Shown piece by piece: positions 55,097 through 62,969 of a stretch of DNA of 64,000 nt. Below the pieces are notes generated by a model, which was given only the letters and a program-made list of their open reading frames with translations, was not told the DNA's origin and made no database searches. The translations under genes were made by a program, and so were the position numbers. Numbering within the stretch: the first letter of the stretch is position 1; each line of letters opens with the position of its first letter. This DNA comes from DATAXP01 sp963708675 (GTDB taxonomy: Bacteria > Planctomycetota > Planctomycetia > Pirellulales > PNKZ01), in assembly GCA_963708675.1 (NCBI GenBank), contig CAVPTO010000003.1, positions 3,348,001 through 3,412,000 of the forward strand. The letters run 5' to 3'.

Positions 55097-55575
55097 TTCT
55101 ATACATCGTGCGGCACGCCTGGGCTTTCGAGCGCGACGACGATCGCTGGCCCGACGATGGGCAACGTCCGCTGACGCACAAGGGCATGCGGCGCTTTCGT
55201 CGCGTGGCCAAGCGACTTGCAAAGCGCGGGTTCGCACCAGAGCAGGTGGCCACGAGCCCGCTCGTGCGTTGCATGCAAACAGCCTCGATCATTTGCGATC
55301 GGTTGGGGCACGACGCGCCGATCGTGATCGAAGCCTTGTCGCCGGGCGCAAGGCTAAGCGACGTGCTCATCGCGACGGCGGGGCTCGACGCGGATGAAAC
55401 GGCGTGGGTCGGCCATGCTCCGGACGTCGGGCAACTCATCGCGGGGTTGGTCGACAGCACGATCCCGATGGAAATGTCCAAGGGGGCAGTGGCGGCGATC
55501 AGCTTCGATGGTCCGCCGCGACCGGGGGCAGGGCGGCTCTCGTGGTTCGTCTCCGCGACCTTACTCGGTGTTTAA
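55093..55575 (+). CDS. sixA: Phosphohistidine phosphatase SixA-like
   Basis: 160 residues from a TTG at 55093, supported by GGAGG five bases upstream and overlap with the preceding stop. The histidine-phosphatase motif 'YIVRHAWAF' is at the N-terminus (RH at 6-7), 'TSPLVRCMQTA' is the second Arg region, and 'VGHAPDVGQLI' gives the second catalytic His. Dephosphorylates phosphohistidine on proteins. Confidence 0.85.
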   Translation: MILYIVRHAWAFERDDDRWPDDGQRPLTHKGMRRFRRVAKRLAKRGFAPEQVATSPLVRCMQTASIICDRLGHDAPIVIEALSPGARLSDVLIATAGLDADETAWVGHAPDVGQLIAGLVDSTIPMEMSKGAVAAISFDGPPRPGAGRLSWFVSATLLGV

Positions 55576-55593
55576 AGGGAGATTTACACAGCC

Positions 55594-56031
55594 ATGAAGA
55601 TTCTCGACGAGTTCAAAAAGTTTGCCATGCGTGGCAATGTCATCGACATGGCGGTGGGCATCATCATCGGAGCCGCATTCGGCAAGATCGTGTCTTCGCT
55701 GGTCAGCGACATCATCATGCCGCCCATCGGCCTGGTGTTGGGCAAAGTGAACTTCTCGGGCCTCTTCCTCAATTTGTCGGGAACGCACTACGCGACCCTC
55801 GACGAAGCGCAGAAGGCGAACGCGCCGACGATCAACTACGGGTTGTTCATCAATAACGTCATCGATTTCCTGATCGTGGCGTTCGTGATCTTTCTGATCG
55901 TGAAGCAGATCAACTATTTGACGAAGCGCGACGAGCCGCCGGTTAAGAAGGATTGCCCGGAGTGCTTCACGAATATCGACATTCGAGCGAAGCGTTGCCC
56001 GGCGTGCACGGCGGAGTTGGTGGGGGCGTAG
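55594..56031 (+). CDS. mscL: Large-conductance mechanosensitive channel with zinc-ribbon tail
   Basis: 145 residues. 'FKKFAMRGNVIDMAVGIIIGAAFGKIV' (split into the amphipathic N-helix and TM1), periplasmic loop, TM2 (FLIVAFVIFLIVKQI). The C-terminus ends in a CPEC...CPAC zinc ribbon, absent from most MscL. Releases solutes on hypo-osmotic shock. GGGAG lies upstream. Confidence 0.94.
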   Translation: MKILDEFKKFAMRGNVIDMAVGIIIGAAFGKIVSSLVSDIIMPPIGLVLGKVNFSGLFLNLSGTHYATLDEAQKANAPTINYGLFINNVIDFLIVAFVIFLIVKQINYLTKRDEPPVKKDCPECFTNIDIRAKRCPACTAELVGA

Positions 56032-56057
56032 TTGAAGCGCTACGTGACGATCGAACT

Positions 56058-56192
56058 CCTCTCCCTTCGGGAGAGGGTGGCGGCGCAGCCGCCGGGTGAG
56101 GGCGGGTTGCACTGCTATTCGCGCTGCTAAAGGTTCAACCCGCCCTCATCCGATCCGCCTTCGGCGGACCACCTTCTCCCGGAGGGAGAAGG
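56058..56192. repeat. Long composite palindromic repeat, copy B
   Basis: 135 bases with the architecture of copy A (2826-2958): end hairpins CCTCTCCCTTCGGGAGAGG (56058-56076) and CCTTCTCCCGGAGGGAGAAGG (56172-56192, shown by its two 21-base halves), pairing GAGGGCGGGTT/AACCCGCCCTC blocks, and smaller GGCGGC/GCCGCC and CCGCC/GGCGG hairpins. Between convergent mscL and esterase genes. Confidence 0.85.
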
Positions 56193-56198
56193 GTTTAC

Positions 56199-58367
56199 TC
56201 AACGACCTCGAAGTAACCACTGCGCGGCGTCGGTAGCGCGCGACTCAAGCGCACCGTTGTAGACCGTTAAACTCGTCGAGTGATCGAGGGCGTCGTAGGT
56301 TTGCGTGACGATCTCGGGGGCGACGACGCCTTCGCCGCCCACCCACAACGGATACGGCGCCGCGAGCGACAACAGCGCGGGTAGATCGCCGTACTTCGCG
56401 CTGCCGGGCAGAAAGTTCGGATCGTCGAAAGACGTTAGCTCGGCGAAGCGGAAACCTTCGGTGTCGACCGCGAGGCGATCAACCGATCCGCCGGCGATGA
56501 CTCTCGCAGCCGCTGCCCAAGGCGCTGCGCCACCCAGACCGACGACGTACACCGCCTCGGGCTGTCGCTTGTGATTGCGAACGAATGAGATGACGCTCAA
56601 GAGATCGTGCACGCGCTGAGCGAACAGCGAGTGGTTGTAGCCGAAGGTGTAACCTGCGTAGCCGCTTGGTGGGCCGATCTTCGGTCCTTTGATGAGTCGC
56701 TGCTTCGTGACGGGTTTGCCGTCGGCAGTGAATTCGCCGGTGCCGAAGCAGTCGACCGCCGCGATCGACAGGCCGGCGTCGACGAGTGTTTGCACGGCGG
56801 GATGAAGCTCGTCGTCGCGATACAGGCTTCGCTTGCCTTCGCCGTGGGCCCAGACGACGACGCGGCCGTTCCATTTCTTAGGCATGAGAAACGTCGCAGG
56901 CACCGACTCGCCGAACTTCGCGTAGCGCAGTATCGAGGCGAATTCGAGATACGTGCCGCGGTCGGTCTCGTCGATCTTCTCGTATTCGATGGCGCCGGCT
57001 TCGGGTAGGTCGCGACCGATGAGCGTTCGCCATGCTGAGCCGACAACATCGTGAAAGCCATCGAATGATTCGACGTTGCGTGGCGTGAGCGCCGCCAATT
57101 GAGCGTCGGAATCCTTCGTCATCTCGCGCACAAGAGAACGCTCGTAGTCGTCGCCCGACGGTGGCTTGGGATGTGCCTCGTCCCAGACGGTTGCTTCTTC
57201 GATCGTCAGCGGCACGAAGTCGCGCTCGACGATCGGCTCTGTAACGCCGAGCTTGAGATGCTTGTTGAACCACGCGTACATCACGGCGCGACTGACCGCG
57301 TTGTAGTTGTGCGGGAACTGTGTGAACGCCTTGGCGGTCACGTGGTCTTTCGAGCCGAGCAACGCGTACAACTGTTGCAGTTGCGGATAGCCCTTGGTTT
57401 CGATCTCCTTCGTCCAGTCGTCCGCGCCGGTCATACCGAGCGGCTTCGGGGCGAAGAGGCCAGCTATTTCGACGTTGCCTGTTCCGACGCGAAGGTAGTC
57501 GCAGTTCTCGCAAGTGCAGCCGCCTTGCATGGCGGTCGAAACCATCACGGCGGGAAACGCGACGGACACGCGCGGATCGATGCCGGCGAGCACGAGCGTC
57601 TGCGTCGCGCCGCCGCTTTCGCCGGTGACGGCCATGCGATCGGGATCGACGTCGGGCAAATGCGAAAGCCAATCGAGGGCGCGAATGGAGTTGTACGTCT
57701 GCACGCCCATCATGGTTTGCAGACGCAGTTCGGCCTGTGGGCTGAAGAAGCCCCAATTCTCGCGCATGTTCATCTTGTCGCGAACACCCGGGCGGTGCTC
57801 GATCTGCTGACTGTCGGCGTAACCGATCATGTCGTACAGAAACACGACGCAACCCATGCGCGCCAGTTGTACGCAGCGGGCCTGCAGCGGATAGCGACCG
57901 CTGGGGTCGAACTTCTCGGCGCCGTCGGCCAGTTGCTCTTGAAACTTCTTGTCGTCGGTCGCCATGAACCGACCACCCGGCCAATGGCCGTGCGGGCAGA
58001 GAACGCCAGGGAGTTTTCCGCTGCGGTTCTTGGGACGATACAAGCTGCCGGTGACGAAGTGGCCTGGGTAGCTCTCGAAGTACACGCGTTCGACGGTGTA
58101 GTCGTCACGATCGACGCGGCCGTGAATGACAGCGTGGTCGGGCGTTTTGCGCGGCATCGGCCACAGGCCCTGCGAGACGAGCAGTTGTCGGCGCAGCGTG
58201 TCGGCGCGGTGTTGCCAGACTTCGACGGTGGTCGGTGGCTCGAAGGGGAAGTAGCCGTCGTACGATTTCAGCTCGCCGAGGCGACGGTCATCGGGGAGCT
58301 GGCCGTCTGGGAAGGAACGCGGCGCGGCGGCGAGAAGGATCGCCGTGAGTAACGAGAGGCAGTTCAT
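56199..58367 (-). CDS. Large secreted alpha/beta-hydrolase (acetyl-xylan-esterase-like)
   Basis: 722 residues. Signal peptide (about 1-17). The nucleophile elbow GESGG is near 240, and 'MTGADDWTKEIE' and 'FPHNYNAVSR' supply Asp and His candidates of the first hydrolase domain. The C-terminal half is a second alpha/beta-hydrolase-like domain (VVWAHGEGKRSLYRDDELHP; 'YVVGLGGAAPWAAAARV') with Gly in place of Ser at its elbow (GLGGA), probably non-catalytic. Deacylates plant or algal glycan, by inference. Confidence 0.83.
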   Translation of the reverse strand: MNCLSLLTAILLAAAPRSFPDGQLPDDRRLGELKSYDGYFPFEPPTTVEVWQHRADTLRRQLLVSQGLWPMPRKTPDHAVIHGRVDRDDYTVERVYFESYPGHFVTGSLYRPKNRSGKLPGVLCPHGHWPGGRFMATDDKKFQEQLADGAEKFDPSGRYPLQARCVQLARMGCVVFLYDMIGYADSQQIEHRPGVRDKMNMRENWGFFSPQAELRLQTMMGVQTYNSIRALDWLSHLPDVDPDRMAVTGESGGATQTLVLAGIDPRVSVAFPAVMVSTAMQGGCTCENCDYLRVGTGNVEIAGLFAPKPLGMTGADDWTKEIETKGYPQLQQLYALLGSKDHVTAKAFTQFPHNYNAVSRAVMYAWFNKHLKLGVTEPIVERDFVPLTIEEATVWDEAHPKPPSGDDYERSLVREMTKDSDAQLAALTPRNVESFDGFHDVVGSAWRTLIGRDLPEAGAIEYEKIDETDRGTYLEFASILRYAKFGESVPATFLMPKKWNGRVVVWAHGEGKRSLYRDDELHPAVQTLVDAGLSIAAVDCFGTGEFTADGKPVTKQRLIKGPKIGPPSGYAGYTFGYNHSLFAQRVHDLLSVISFVRNHKRQPEAVYVVGLGGAAPWAAAARVIAGGSVDRLAVDTEGFRFAELTSFDDPNFLPGSAKYGDLPALLSLAAPYPLWVGGEGVVAPEIVTQTYDALDHSTSLTVYNGALESRATDAAQWLLRGR

Positions 58368-58448
58368 GGCGGGGACTCGCGACGACGGGGTTGCGACGAG
58401 CGCAACTGTAAACCGTCGGTTGGAGCGCCGCCAGAAGCGAGTAAAAGT

Positions 58449-58471
58449 ACGCGCGAAACCGCAAGCGGTGA
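58449..58471. repeat. 23-base copy of the MITE inner repeat
   Basis: Identical over 23 bases to 47751-47773 (ACGCGCGAAACC...). It lies in the leader of the esterase gene, upstream of its start. Confidence 0.8.
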
Positions 58472-58512
58472 GGATCGCGAAAAGGATGGGCCGATTTCAC
58501 TGCATACAAAAA

Positions 58513-58550
58513 GAAAAAGCCTGCTCGGAACTTGCGTCCCGAGCAGGCTT
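58513..58550 (-). terminator. Rho-independent terminator of the Cys-rich protein gene
   Basis: On the minus strand: AAGCCTGCTCGG/CCGAGCAGGCTT stem, ten-base loop, then T5 and further T-rich sequence. It lies 31 bases beyond the stop of the gene at 58581. Confidence 0.9.
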
Positions 58551-58580
58551 CGTTTCTACGTAGAGCAACCAACCCACGAG

Positions 58581-59435
58581 TTAGTTGGTACGGGCAACCG
58601 TGCGGCTCGCTTGAATGCGGCGAGCATGCGAAGCCGAGTGATCGGCCATCGGCGGCATCGGAGGTTGCGGCTCGCCGGCCGGGGCCGGGGCAGCAGCCGG
58701 AGCACCACCGCATCCGCATCCACCACAGCTCGGAGCACAGCAGCTGGGTTCGCAGCAGCTAGGAGCACCGCAGCAATCACCGCAACCACCACAGCACGAC
58801 GACTTGCAGCACTTGTGCTTCTTGAACAGGCCGCCCAGCAAAGGACGGTGTCCGCAGCCACCGCAAACATCGTTGCAGCAGCTCAAGCCCAAGCAACCAG
58901 TCTCACCGCAACCACCGCAGCCACCGCAGGTCGGAGCGGCACAGCACGACGGCTCGCAAGCCGGGGCAGCACAGCACGACGGTTCGCAGCAGCTAGGAGC
59001 AGCACAGCACGACGGTTCGCAGCAGCTGCCGCATCCACCACAGCCGTGGTGGTGGCAAGCAAACAGACCGCGAAGACCAGCGAACAGGTCAATGCGGCGA
59101 CGGCAAGGATCACAGCAGCTCGAGCAGCAATCACCGCACGACGGAGCACCGCAGCTGGGTTCGCAGCAGCTAGGAGCGGCACAGCACGACGGTTCGCAAG
59201 CCGGAGCACAGCAGGTCGGGGCAGCGCAGCAGCTCGGGGCGGCAGCGCAGCAGGTCGGAGCAGCGGCACAGCACGATGGCTCGCAGCAGCTCGGGGTAGC
59301 ACAGCAGGTCGGTTCGCAGCAGCCACCACCGCAGCAGCCACGGCCCAGCATCCGATCGAGAAGCGTTCCGCCAAACGACTGGCTACACAAGCCAGCGCTG
59401 ACGACGAGCGCTCCCAAAAGCATGTTCCATTTCAT
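58581..59435 (-). CDS. Secreted Cys-rich repeat protein (CCxPxCC type)
   Basis: 284 residues from ATG 59435, with AGGAG upstream. Signal peptide (about 1-21, ending SFGG). The body is built of paired-Cys units (CCEPSCC, CCAAPSCC, CCAAPTCC), with about 80 Cys in all, and a Pro/Ala/Gln-rich tail. There is an 'ACHHHGCGGCG' patch with histidines. Probably an extracellular disulfide-linked or metal-rich envelope protein, as in planctomycete walls; function unknown. It ends at a strong terminator. Confidence 0.78.
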   Translation of the reverse strand: MKWNMLLGALVVSAGLCSQSFGGTLLDRMLGRGCCGGGCCEPTCCATPSCCEPSCCAAAPTCCAAAPSCCAAPTCCAPACEPSCCAAPSCCEPSCGAPSCGDCCSSCCDPCRRRIDLFAGLRGLFACHHHGCGGCGSCCEPSCCAAPSCCEPSCCAAPACEPSCCAAPTCGGCGGCGETGCLGLSCCNDVCGGCGHRPLLGGLFKKHKCCKSSCCGGCGDCCGAPSCCEPSCCAPSCGGCGCGGAPAAAPAPAGEPQPPMPPMADHSASHARRIQASRTVARTN

Positions 59436-59991
59436 TGAGCAGCATCTCCTTTGCATGGAACCGGGGCGTGTGCGTGGCCAGCCGCTTCGTTGCCCTCTTC
59501 ACACTTCGACCGCGCCGAGTTGGCTTTATGGGATTGCTGTTTCCCGCGGATCGGACGTGTGCGGCAGCGACTACTCTGGTCTACGTGGGTCGGACCCCAA
59601 GTTCACAGTTCTTGCATCAGGACCGTCGAGCCATTCCTTAGCCCGAAAATTTCAGCGGTTGTTCCTGACGCTTGCGGGTACATTCCTCGTGGGTACGTAG
59701 TCCTCGTATCTGGAGGACACCTGACGTATCGGCCACGCCTACGCAGAGGCTTGAGAGCGCCGAAGTATTTTTCAGAGAACGGTTTACGAGTCGCAATTGT
59801 CCGACATTGCGGGTTCCGCAGACTGGCAAAACTTTAACGGCTAACTGCCTGGGGGAAAGCCGAACTCCCGAAGGGTGGCAAGCACTGGCCGCCAATCAGC
59901 GAATGCCTGCAAGGTGCTTCCACCAGGATTCGTCATGTACTGGGCGACGTGCTACCATAGGCGTCAGCCACATTCGAAGCGTTGAGGATGT
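59436..59991. other. 556-base intergenic stretch
   Basis: Between the Cys-rich gene (minus) and the cupin gene (plus). Frames exist on both strands but none has credible start signals and family features. It should hold two promoters; none is assigned. No clear repeat seen. Confidence 0.4.
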
Positions 59992-60363
59992 ATGTCCACG
60001 CAAGCTACCGAGACAAAACGTCGCTACGAGATCGCCGACTTCGACAACATCCAAGGTGTGCGGTGTCCGTGTGGAACAGCCCATCGCGCGTTCGCCGAGG
60101 TCGAAGACTTTCCCGGCACCGTGCATCGCACCGAGATCGCCAACGACGCACGACTGCACTACCATCGCAAGCTCACCGAGACGTATTACTTTCTCGAGTG
60201 CGAGCCCGATGCACGCATGCAACTCGATGATGAAATCATTCCCGTGAAGCCGGGCATGTGCATCATGATTCGCCCCGGAACGCGGCACCGAGCGCTGGGA
60301 CGCATGACGGTGCTGATCTTGGTGTTGCCGAAGTTTGACCCTCACGACGAGTGGTTCGATTGA
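59992..60363 (+). CDS. Cupin-domain protein
   Basis: 123 residues. One cupin barrel: 'HYHRKLTETYYFLE' (His-x-His...Glu/Tyr first motif) and 'GMCIMIRPGTRHRAL' (second motif, PGxxH). Metal-binding histidines HYH, E and H present. An N-terminal CPCGT pair of Cys precedes it. Enzyme role unknown. Confidence 0.86.
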   Translation: MSTQATETKRRYEIADFDNIQGVRCPCGTAHRAFAEVEDFPGTVHRTEIANDARLHYHRKLTETYYFLECEPDARMQLDDEIIPVKPGMCIMIRPGTRHRALGRMTVLILVLPKFDPHDEWFD

Positions 60364-60499
60364 AACTTCCCGGCCCGAAGGGTCGGGATATATGGCGGCG
60401 ATGACGCCGGCCACCGGTTGCTCCGGCGGCGTGGGCGTCGTATTCTGAATTGCTGCCGCCCGCCCACCGTCCCCTCTCGGCTGTGAAGGTTTCTCGTTC

Positions 60500-62905
60500 A
60501 TGTATGTTGCATCGCCCGGTCGCGTTCTCGTTCTGTTGTCGTGCCTGACGCTTGCTGCGTCGCAAGGTTGCGCACCACCCAATCCTGAGAAGGCGCGATC
60601 GCCCGTCACGACGGCGGAGCCACAAGCCGCGCCTGCCGCAGAGCCGGTTGCTGCGACCGAAGTCGCCGCGGTTGACGCATCGTCAACTACGAACACGGCA
60701 AACTCGACGAACTCCGAGTCTTCTGCCTCGTCGCCGTCAACTACCGCGGTCGATCCGCTCGATTGGCCGATGTGGCGTGGGCCTTATCAAGATGGCCGCT
60801 CGATCGAGACGGGTCTCGTTTCGAAATGGGAACCCGATAGCAAAGCGGTCGTGTGGCGACAGAAGGAACTCGGCACGCGCAGCACGCCCATCATTATGAA
60901 TGGCAAGCTGTACACGATGGCCCGCAGCGAGCCCGAAACGCCGCGCGAAGGCGAATGCGTCATCTGTGCCGACGCCGCGACTGGCAACATCCTGTGGAAG
61001 AACGCGTGGAACGTGTTCCTCAGCGACGTTCCCAAGGAACGCGTCGCGTGGAGCTGCGTCGTTGGCGATCCCGCGACCGGTAAAGTTTACGCACAGAGCG
61101 TCAACGGTTACTTGCAGTGCATCGATGGCGACAGCGGCAAAACGCTTTGGTCGCGATCGATGACCGAGGAGTACGGGCTGCTGAGCACCTATGGCGGACG
61201 CACGAACACGCCCATCGTCTTCGGCGACCTCGTGATTGCCAGCGCTGTGATGACCAACTGGGGCGATCTCGCGGTGCCGACGCATCGCTTCATCGCTTTC
61301 GACAAGAACACCGGCGAAGTGATGTGGTTCACCGGCACCACGCCGCGACCAGCCGACACGACCTACAGCACTCCCGTTACGAGTTACTTCGACGGTGTTG
61401 CCGCGATGGTCTTCGGCTCGGGCGACGGCATGGTATGGGCAATGCAACCTCGCACCGGCCTGCCAATCTGGAAGTACAAGCTCACGATCCGCGGCGTCAA
61501 CGTGACGCCGACGATCGAGGACGGCATCGTCTACATGGCCCAAAGCGAAGAGAACTTCCCCGAGGTCAACACCATGGGGCAGGTGGTCGCCATCAAAGGG
61601 GACGCAGCCAAGGGCGGCAAAGACATCACCGAAGGCGGCGCGCTGTGGGCCGATAAGGGCGTGATGATCGGCCGCGCGTCGATGGTCAAAGTCGGCAACC
61701 GCCTGTACGGCGCCGACGATTCGGGCAACCTGTACACGTTCGACGCCAGGACCGGCGAACAGGTCGGCAAGCGTGTCAAGCTCGCGGGCACGATCATGCG
61801 AGCGAGTTTGCTTTACGCGGACGGCAAGATCTACGCCTGCTCGACCACCGCCTGGCACATCCTCGAACCAGGCGACAAGGGGCCGAAGCTACTGCGCGAA
61901 TGCACGCTCCGCTTCCCCGATGGAGAAGAGGTGCACGGCTCGCCGATCGTCTCGCACGGCAAGTTGTATCTGCCGACAACCGAGGCCATCTATTGCCTCG
62001 TCGATCCCGACAAGACGCCCGGCGTGGTGCCCGAGTCGGAGCGTCCGACGGTGCCGGTCGAAGCTCCGCTAACCGACAAAACTCCGGCCCAAGTGCAACT
62101 CGTGCCGGCTGAGACGGTGATCGCCCCAGGCGAAAAGCTACAATATAAGGTCCGCCTGTTTAACGCCGCCGGGCAGTACATCGAGGATGCGAAGGACGTG
62201 AAGTTCGAAGTCACCGGCCCCGGGCAGATTGCCGCCGACGGCGCCTACACGGCCGACAGCGCGCCGCAGCACAGCGGACTCACCGTCAAGGCAACGGTCG
62301 GCTCGCTCACGGGCTCGGCACGTCTGCGAGTGATTCCACCTTTGCCGTGGAAGTGGGACTTCAGCGACAAGGAAGTGCCGGCGACGTGGGTTGGCATGCG
62401 ATATCGTCACCAGATTCGAGAGGTCGACGGCAACCCTATCATGGTGAAGATCACGACGATCCCGCTCGGCACCAAGAGCCGAGGCTGGTTCGGCCGCGAC
62501 GAGTTGCACGACTACACGATTCAAGCCGACATCCTCGGCAAGACCGACGACAACAAAATGCCCGACGTCGGGTTGATTGCACAGCGCTACACGATGGACC
62601 TGCAAGGCACGAAGCAAGAGCTGCAGCTTCGTACTTGGGACTCGGAGCTTGCACGATGGTCGAAGACCGTTCCGTTCGCATGGAAGCCCGACACGTGGTA
62701 CACGTCGAAGTTCCAGGCCTCGACGGACGGCAAGAAGACTGTGCTCCGCGGCAAGGTGTGGGAACGCGACAAACCGGAGCCGTCGGAGTGGAGCATCGAA
62801 GCAACCGACGACGGCGGCAACCTTCAAGGCAGCCCCGGCATGTTCGGCAACGCGACCGATGCCGAACTGTTCATCGACAACGTCACGGTAACACCGAACT
62901 CATAA
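60500..62905 (+). CDS. Secreted PQQ-type beta-propeller protein with Ig-like and LamG-like C-terminus
   Basis: 801 residues. A lipoprotein-like N-terminus (LAASQGC) and Ala/Thr-rich linker. Then PQQ-repeat propeller ('WPMWRGPYQDGRS', 'NILWKNAWN', 'GKTLWSRSMTEEYGLL', 'VMWFTGTTPRP', 'LPIWKYKLTIRGVN'), a short Ig-like part near 535-605 ('QVQLVPAETVIAPGEKLQYKVRLF'), and a LamG/DUF1080-like domain to the end. No PQQ-dehydrogenase metal ligands are clear, so a structural or binding role is possible. Confidence 0.85.
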   Translation: MYVASPGRVLVLLSCLTLAASQGCAPPNPEKARSPVTTAEPQAAPAAEPVAATEVAAVDASSTTNTANSTNSESSASSPSTTAVDPLDWPMWRGPYQDGRSIETGLVSKWEPDSKAVVWRQKELGTRSTPIIMNGKLYTMARSEPETPREGECVICADAATGNILWKNAWNVFLSDVPKERVAWSCVVGDPATGKVYAQSVNGYLQCIDGDSGKTLWSRSMTEEYGLLSTYGGRTNTPIVFGDLVIASAVMTNWGDLAVPTHRFIAFDKNTGEVMWFTGTTPRPADTTYSTPVTSYFDGVAAMVFGSGDGMVWAMQPRTGLPIWKYKLTIRGVNVTPTIEDGIVYMAQSEENFPEVNTMGQVVAIKGDAAKGGKDITEGGALWADKGVMIGRASMVKVGNRLYGADDSGNLYTFDARTGEQVGKRVKLAGTIMRASLLYADGKIYACSTTAWHILEPGDKGPKLLRECTLRFPDGEEVHGSPIVSHGKLYLPTTEAIYCLVDPDKTPGVVPESERPTVPVEAPLTDKTPAQVQLVPAETVIAPGEKLQYKVRLFNAAGQYIEDAKDVKFEVTGPGQIAADGAYTADSAPQHSGLTVKATVGSLTGSARLRVIPPLPWKWDFSDKEVPATWVGMRYRHQIREVDGNPIMVKITTIPLGTKSRGWFGRDELHDYTIQADILGKTDDNKMPDVGLIAQRYTMDLQGTKQELQLRTWDSELARWSKTVPFAWKPDTWYTSKFQASTDGKKTVLRGKVWERDKPEPSEWSIEATDDGGNLQGSPGMFGNATDAELFIDNVTVTPNS

Positions 62906-62969
62906 CATTCTGCCGGCGAGCCAGCTCGCCGTGTCACAGCTCGCAGAGTAATTGATACTGGAGACTCGC

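Noticed and set aside
57099..58352. Long plus-strand frame opposite the esterase gene
   Set aside because: Antisense shadow; the esterase has clear hydrolase motifs.
58981..59300. Repeated GCAGCAGCTCGG-type units resembling a CRISPR or tandem repeat array
   Set aside because: They are the codons of the CCxPxCC protein repeats, without spacers of constant length.
58611..59438. Ala/Thr-rich plus-strand frame opposite the Cys-rich gene
   Set aside because: Low-complexity reverse complement of the Cys codon repeats; no start signal.
59451..59837. Possible small gene in the 556-base gap
   Set aside because: No ribosome site of note, no family features and composition unlike neighbouring genes.
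60369..60387. Hairpin CCCGGCCC/GGGTCGGG after the cupin gene
   Set aside because: No U tract follows and the stem has a mismatch, so it is not called as a terminator.
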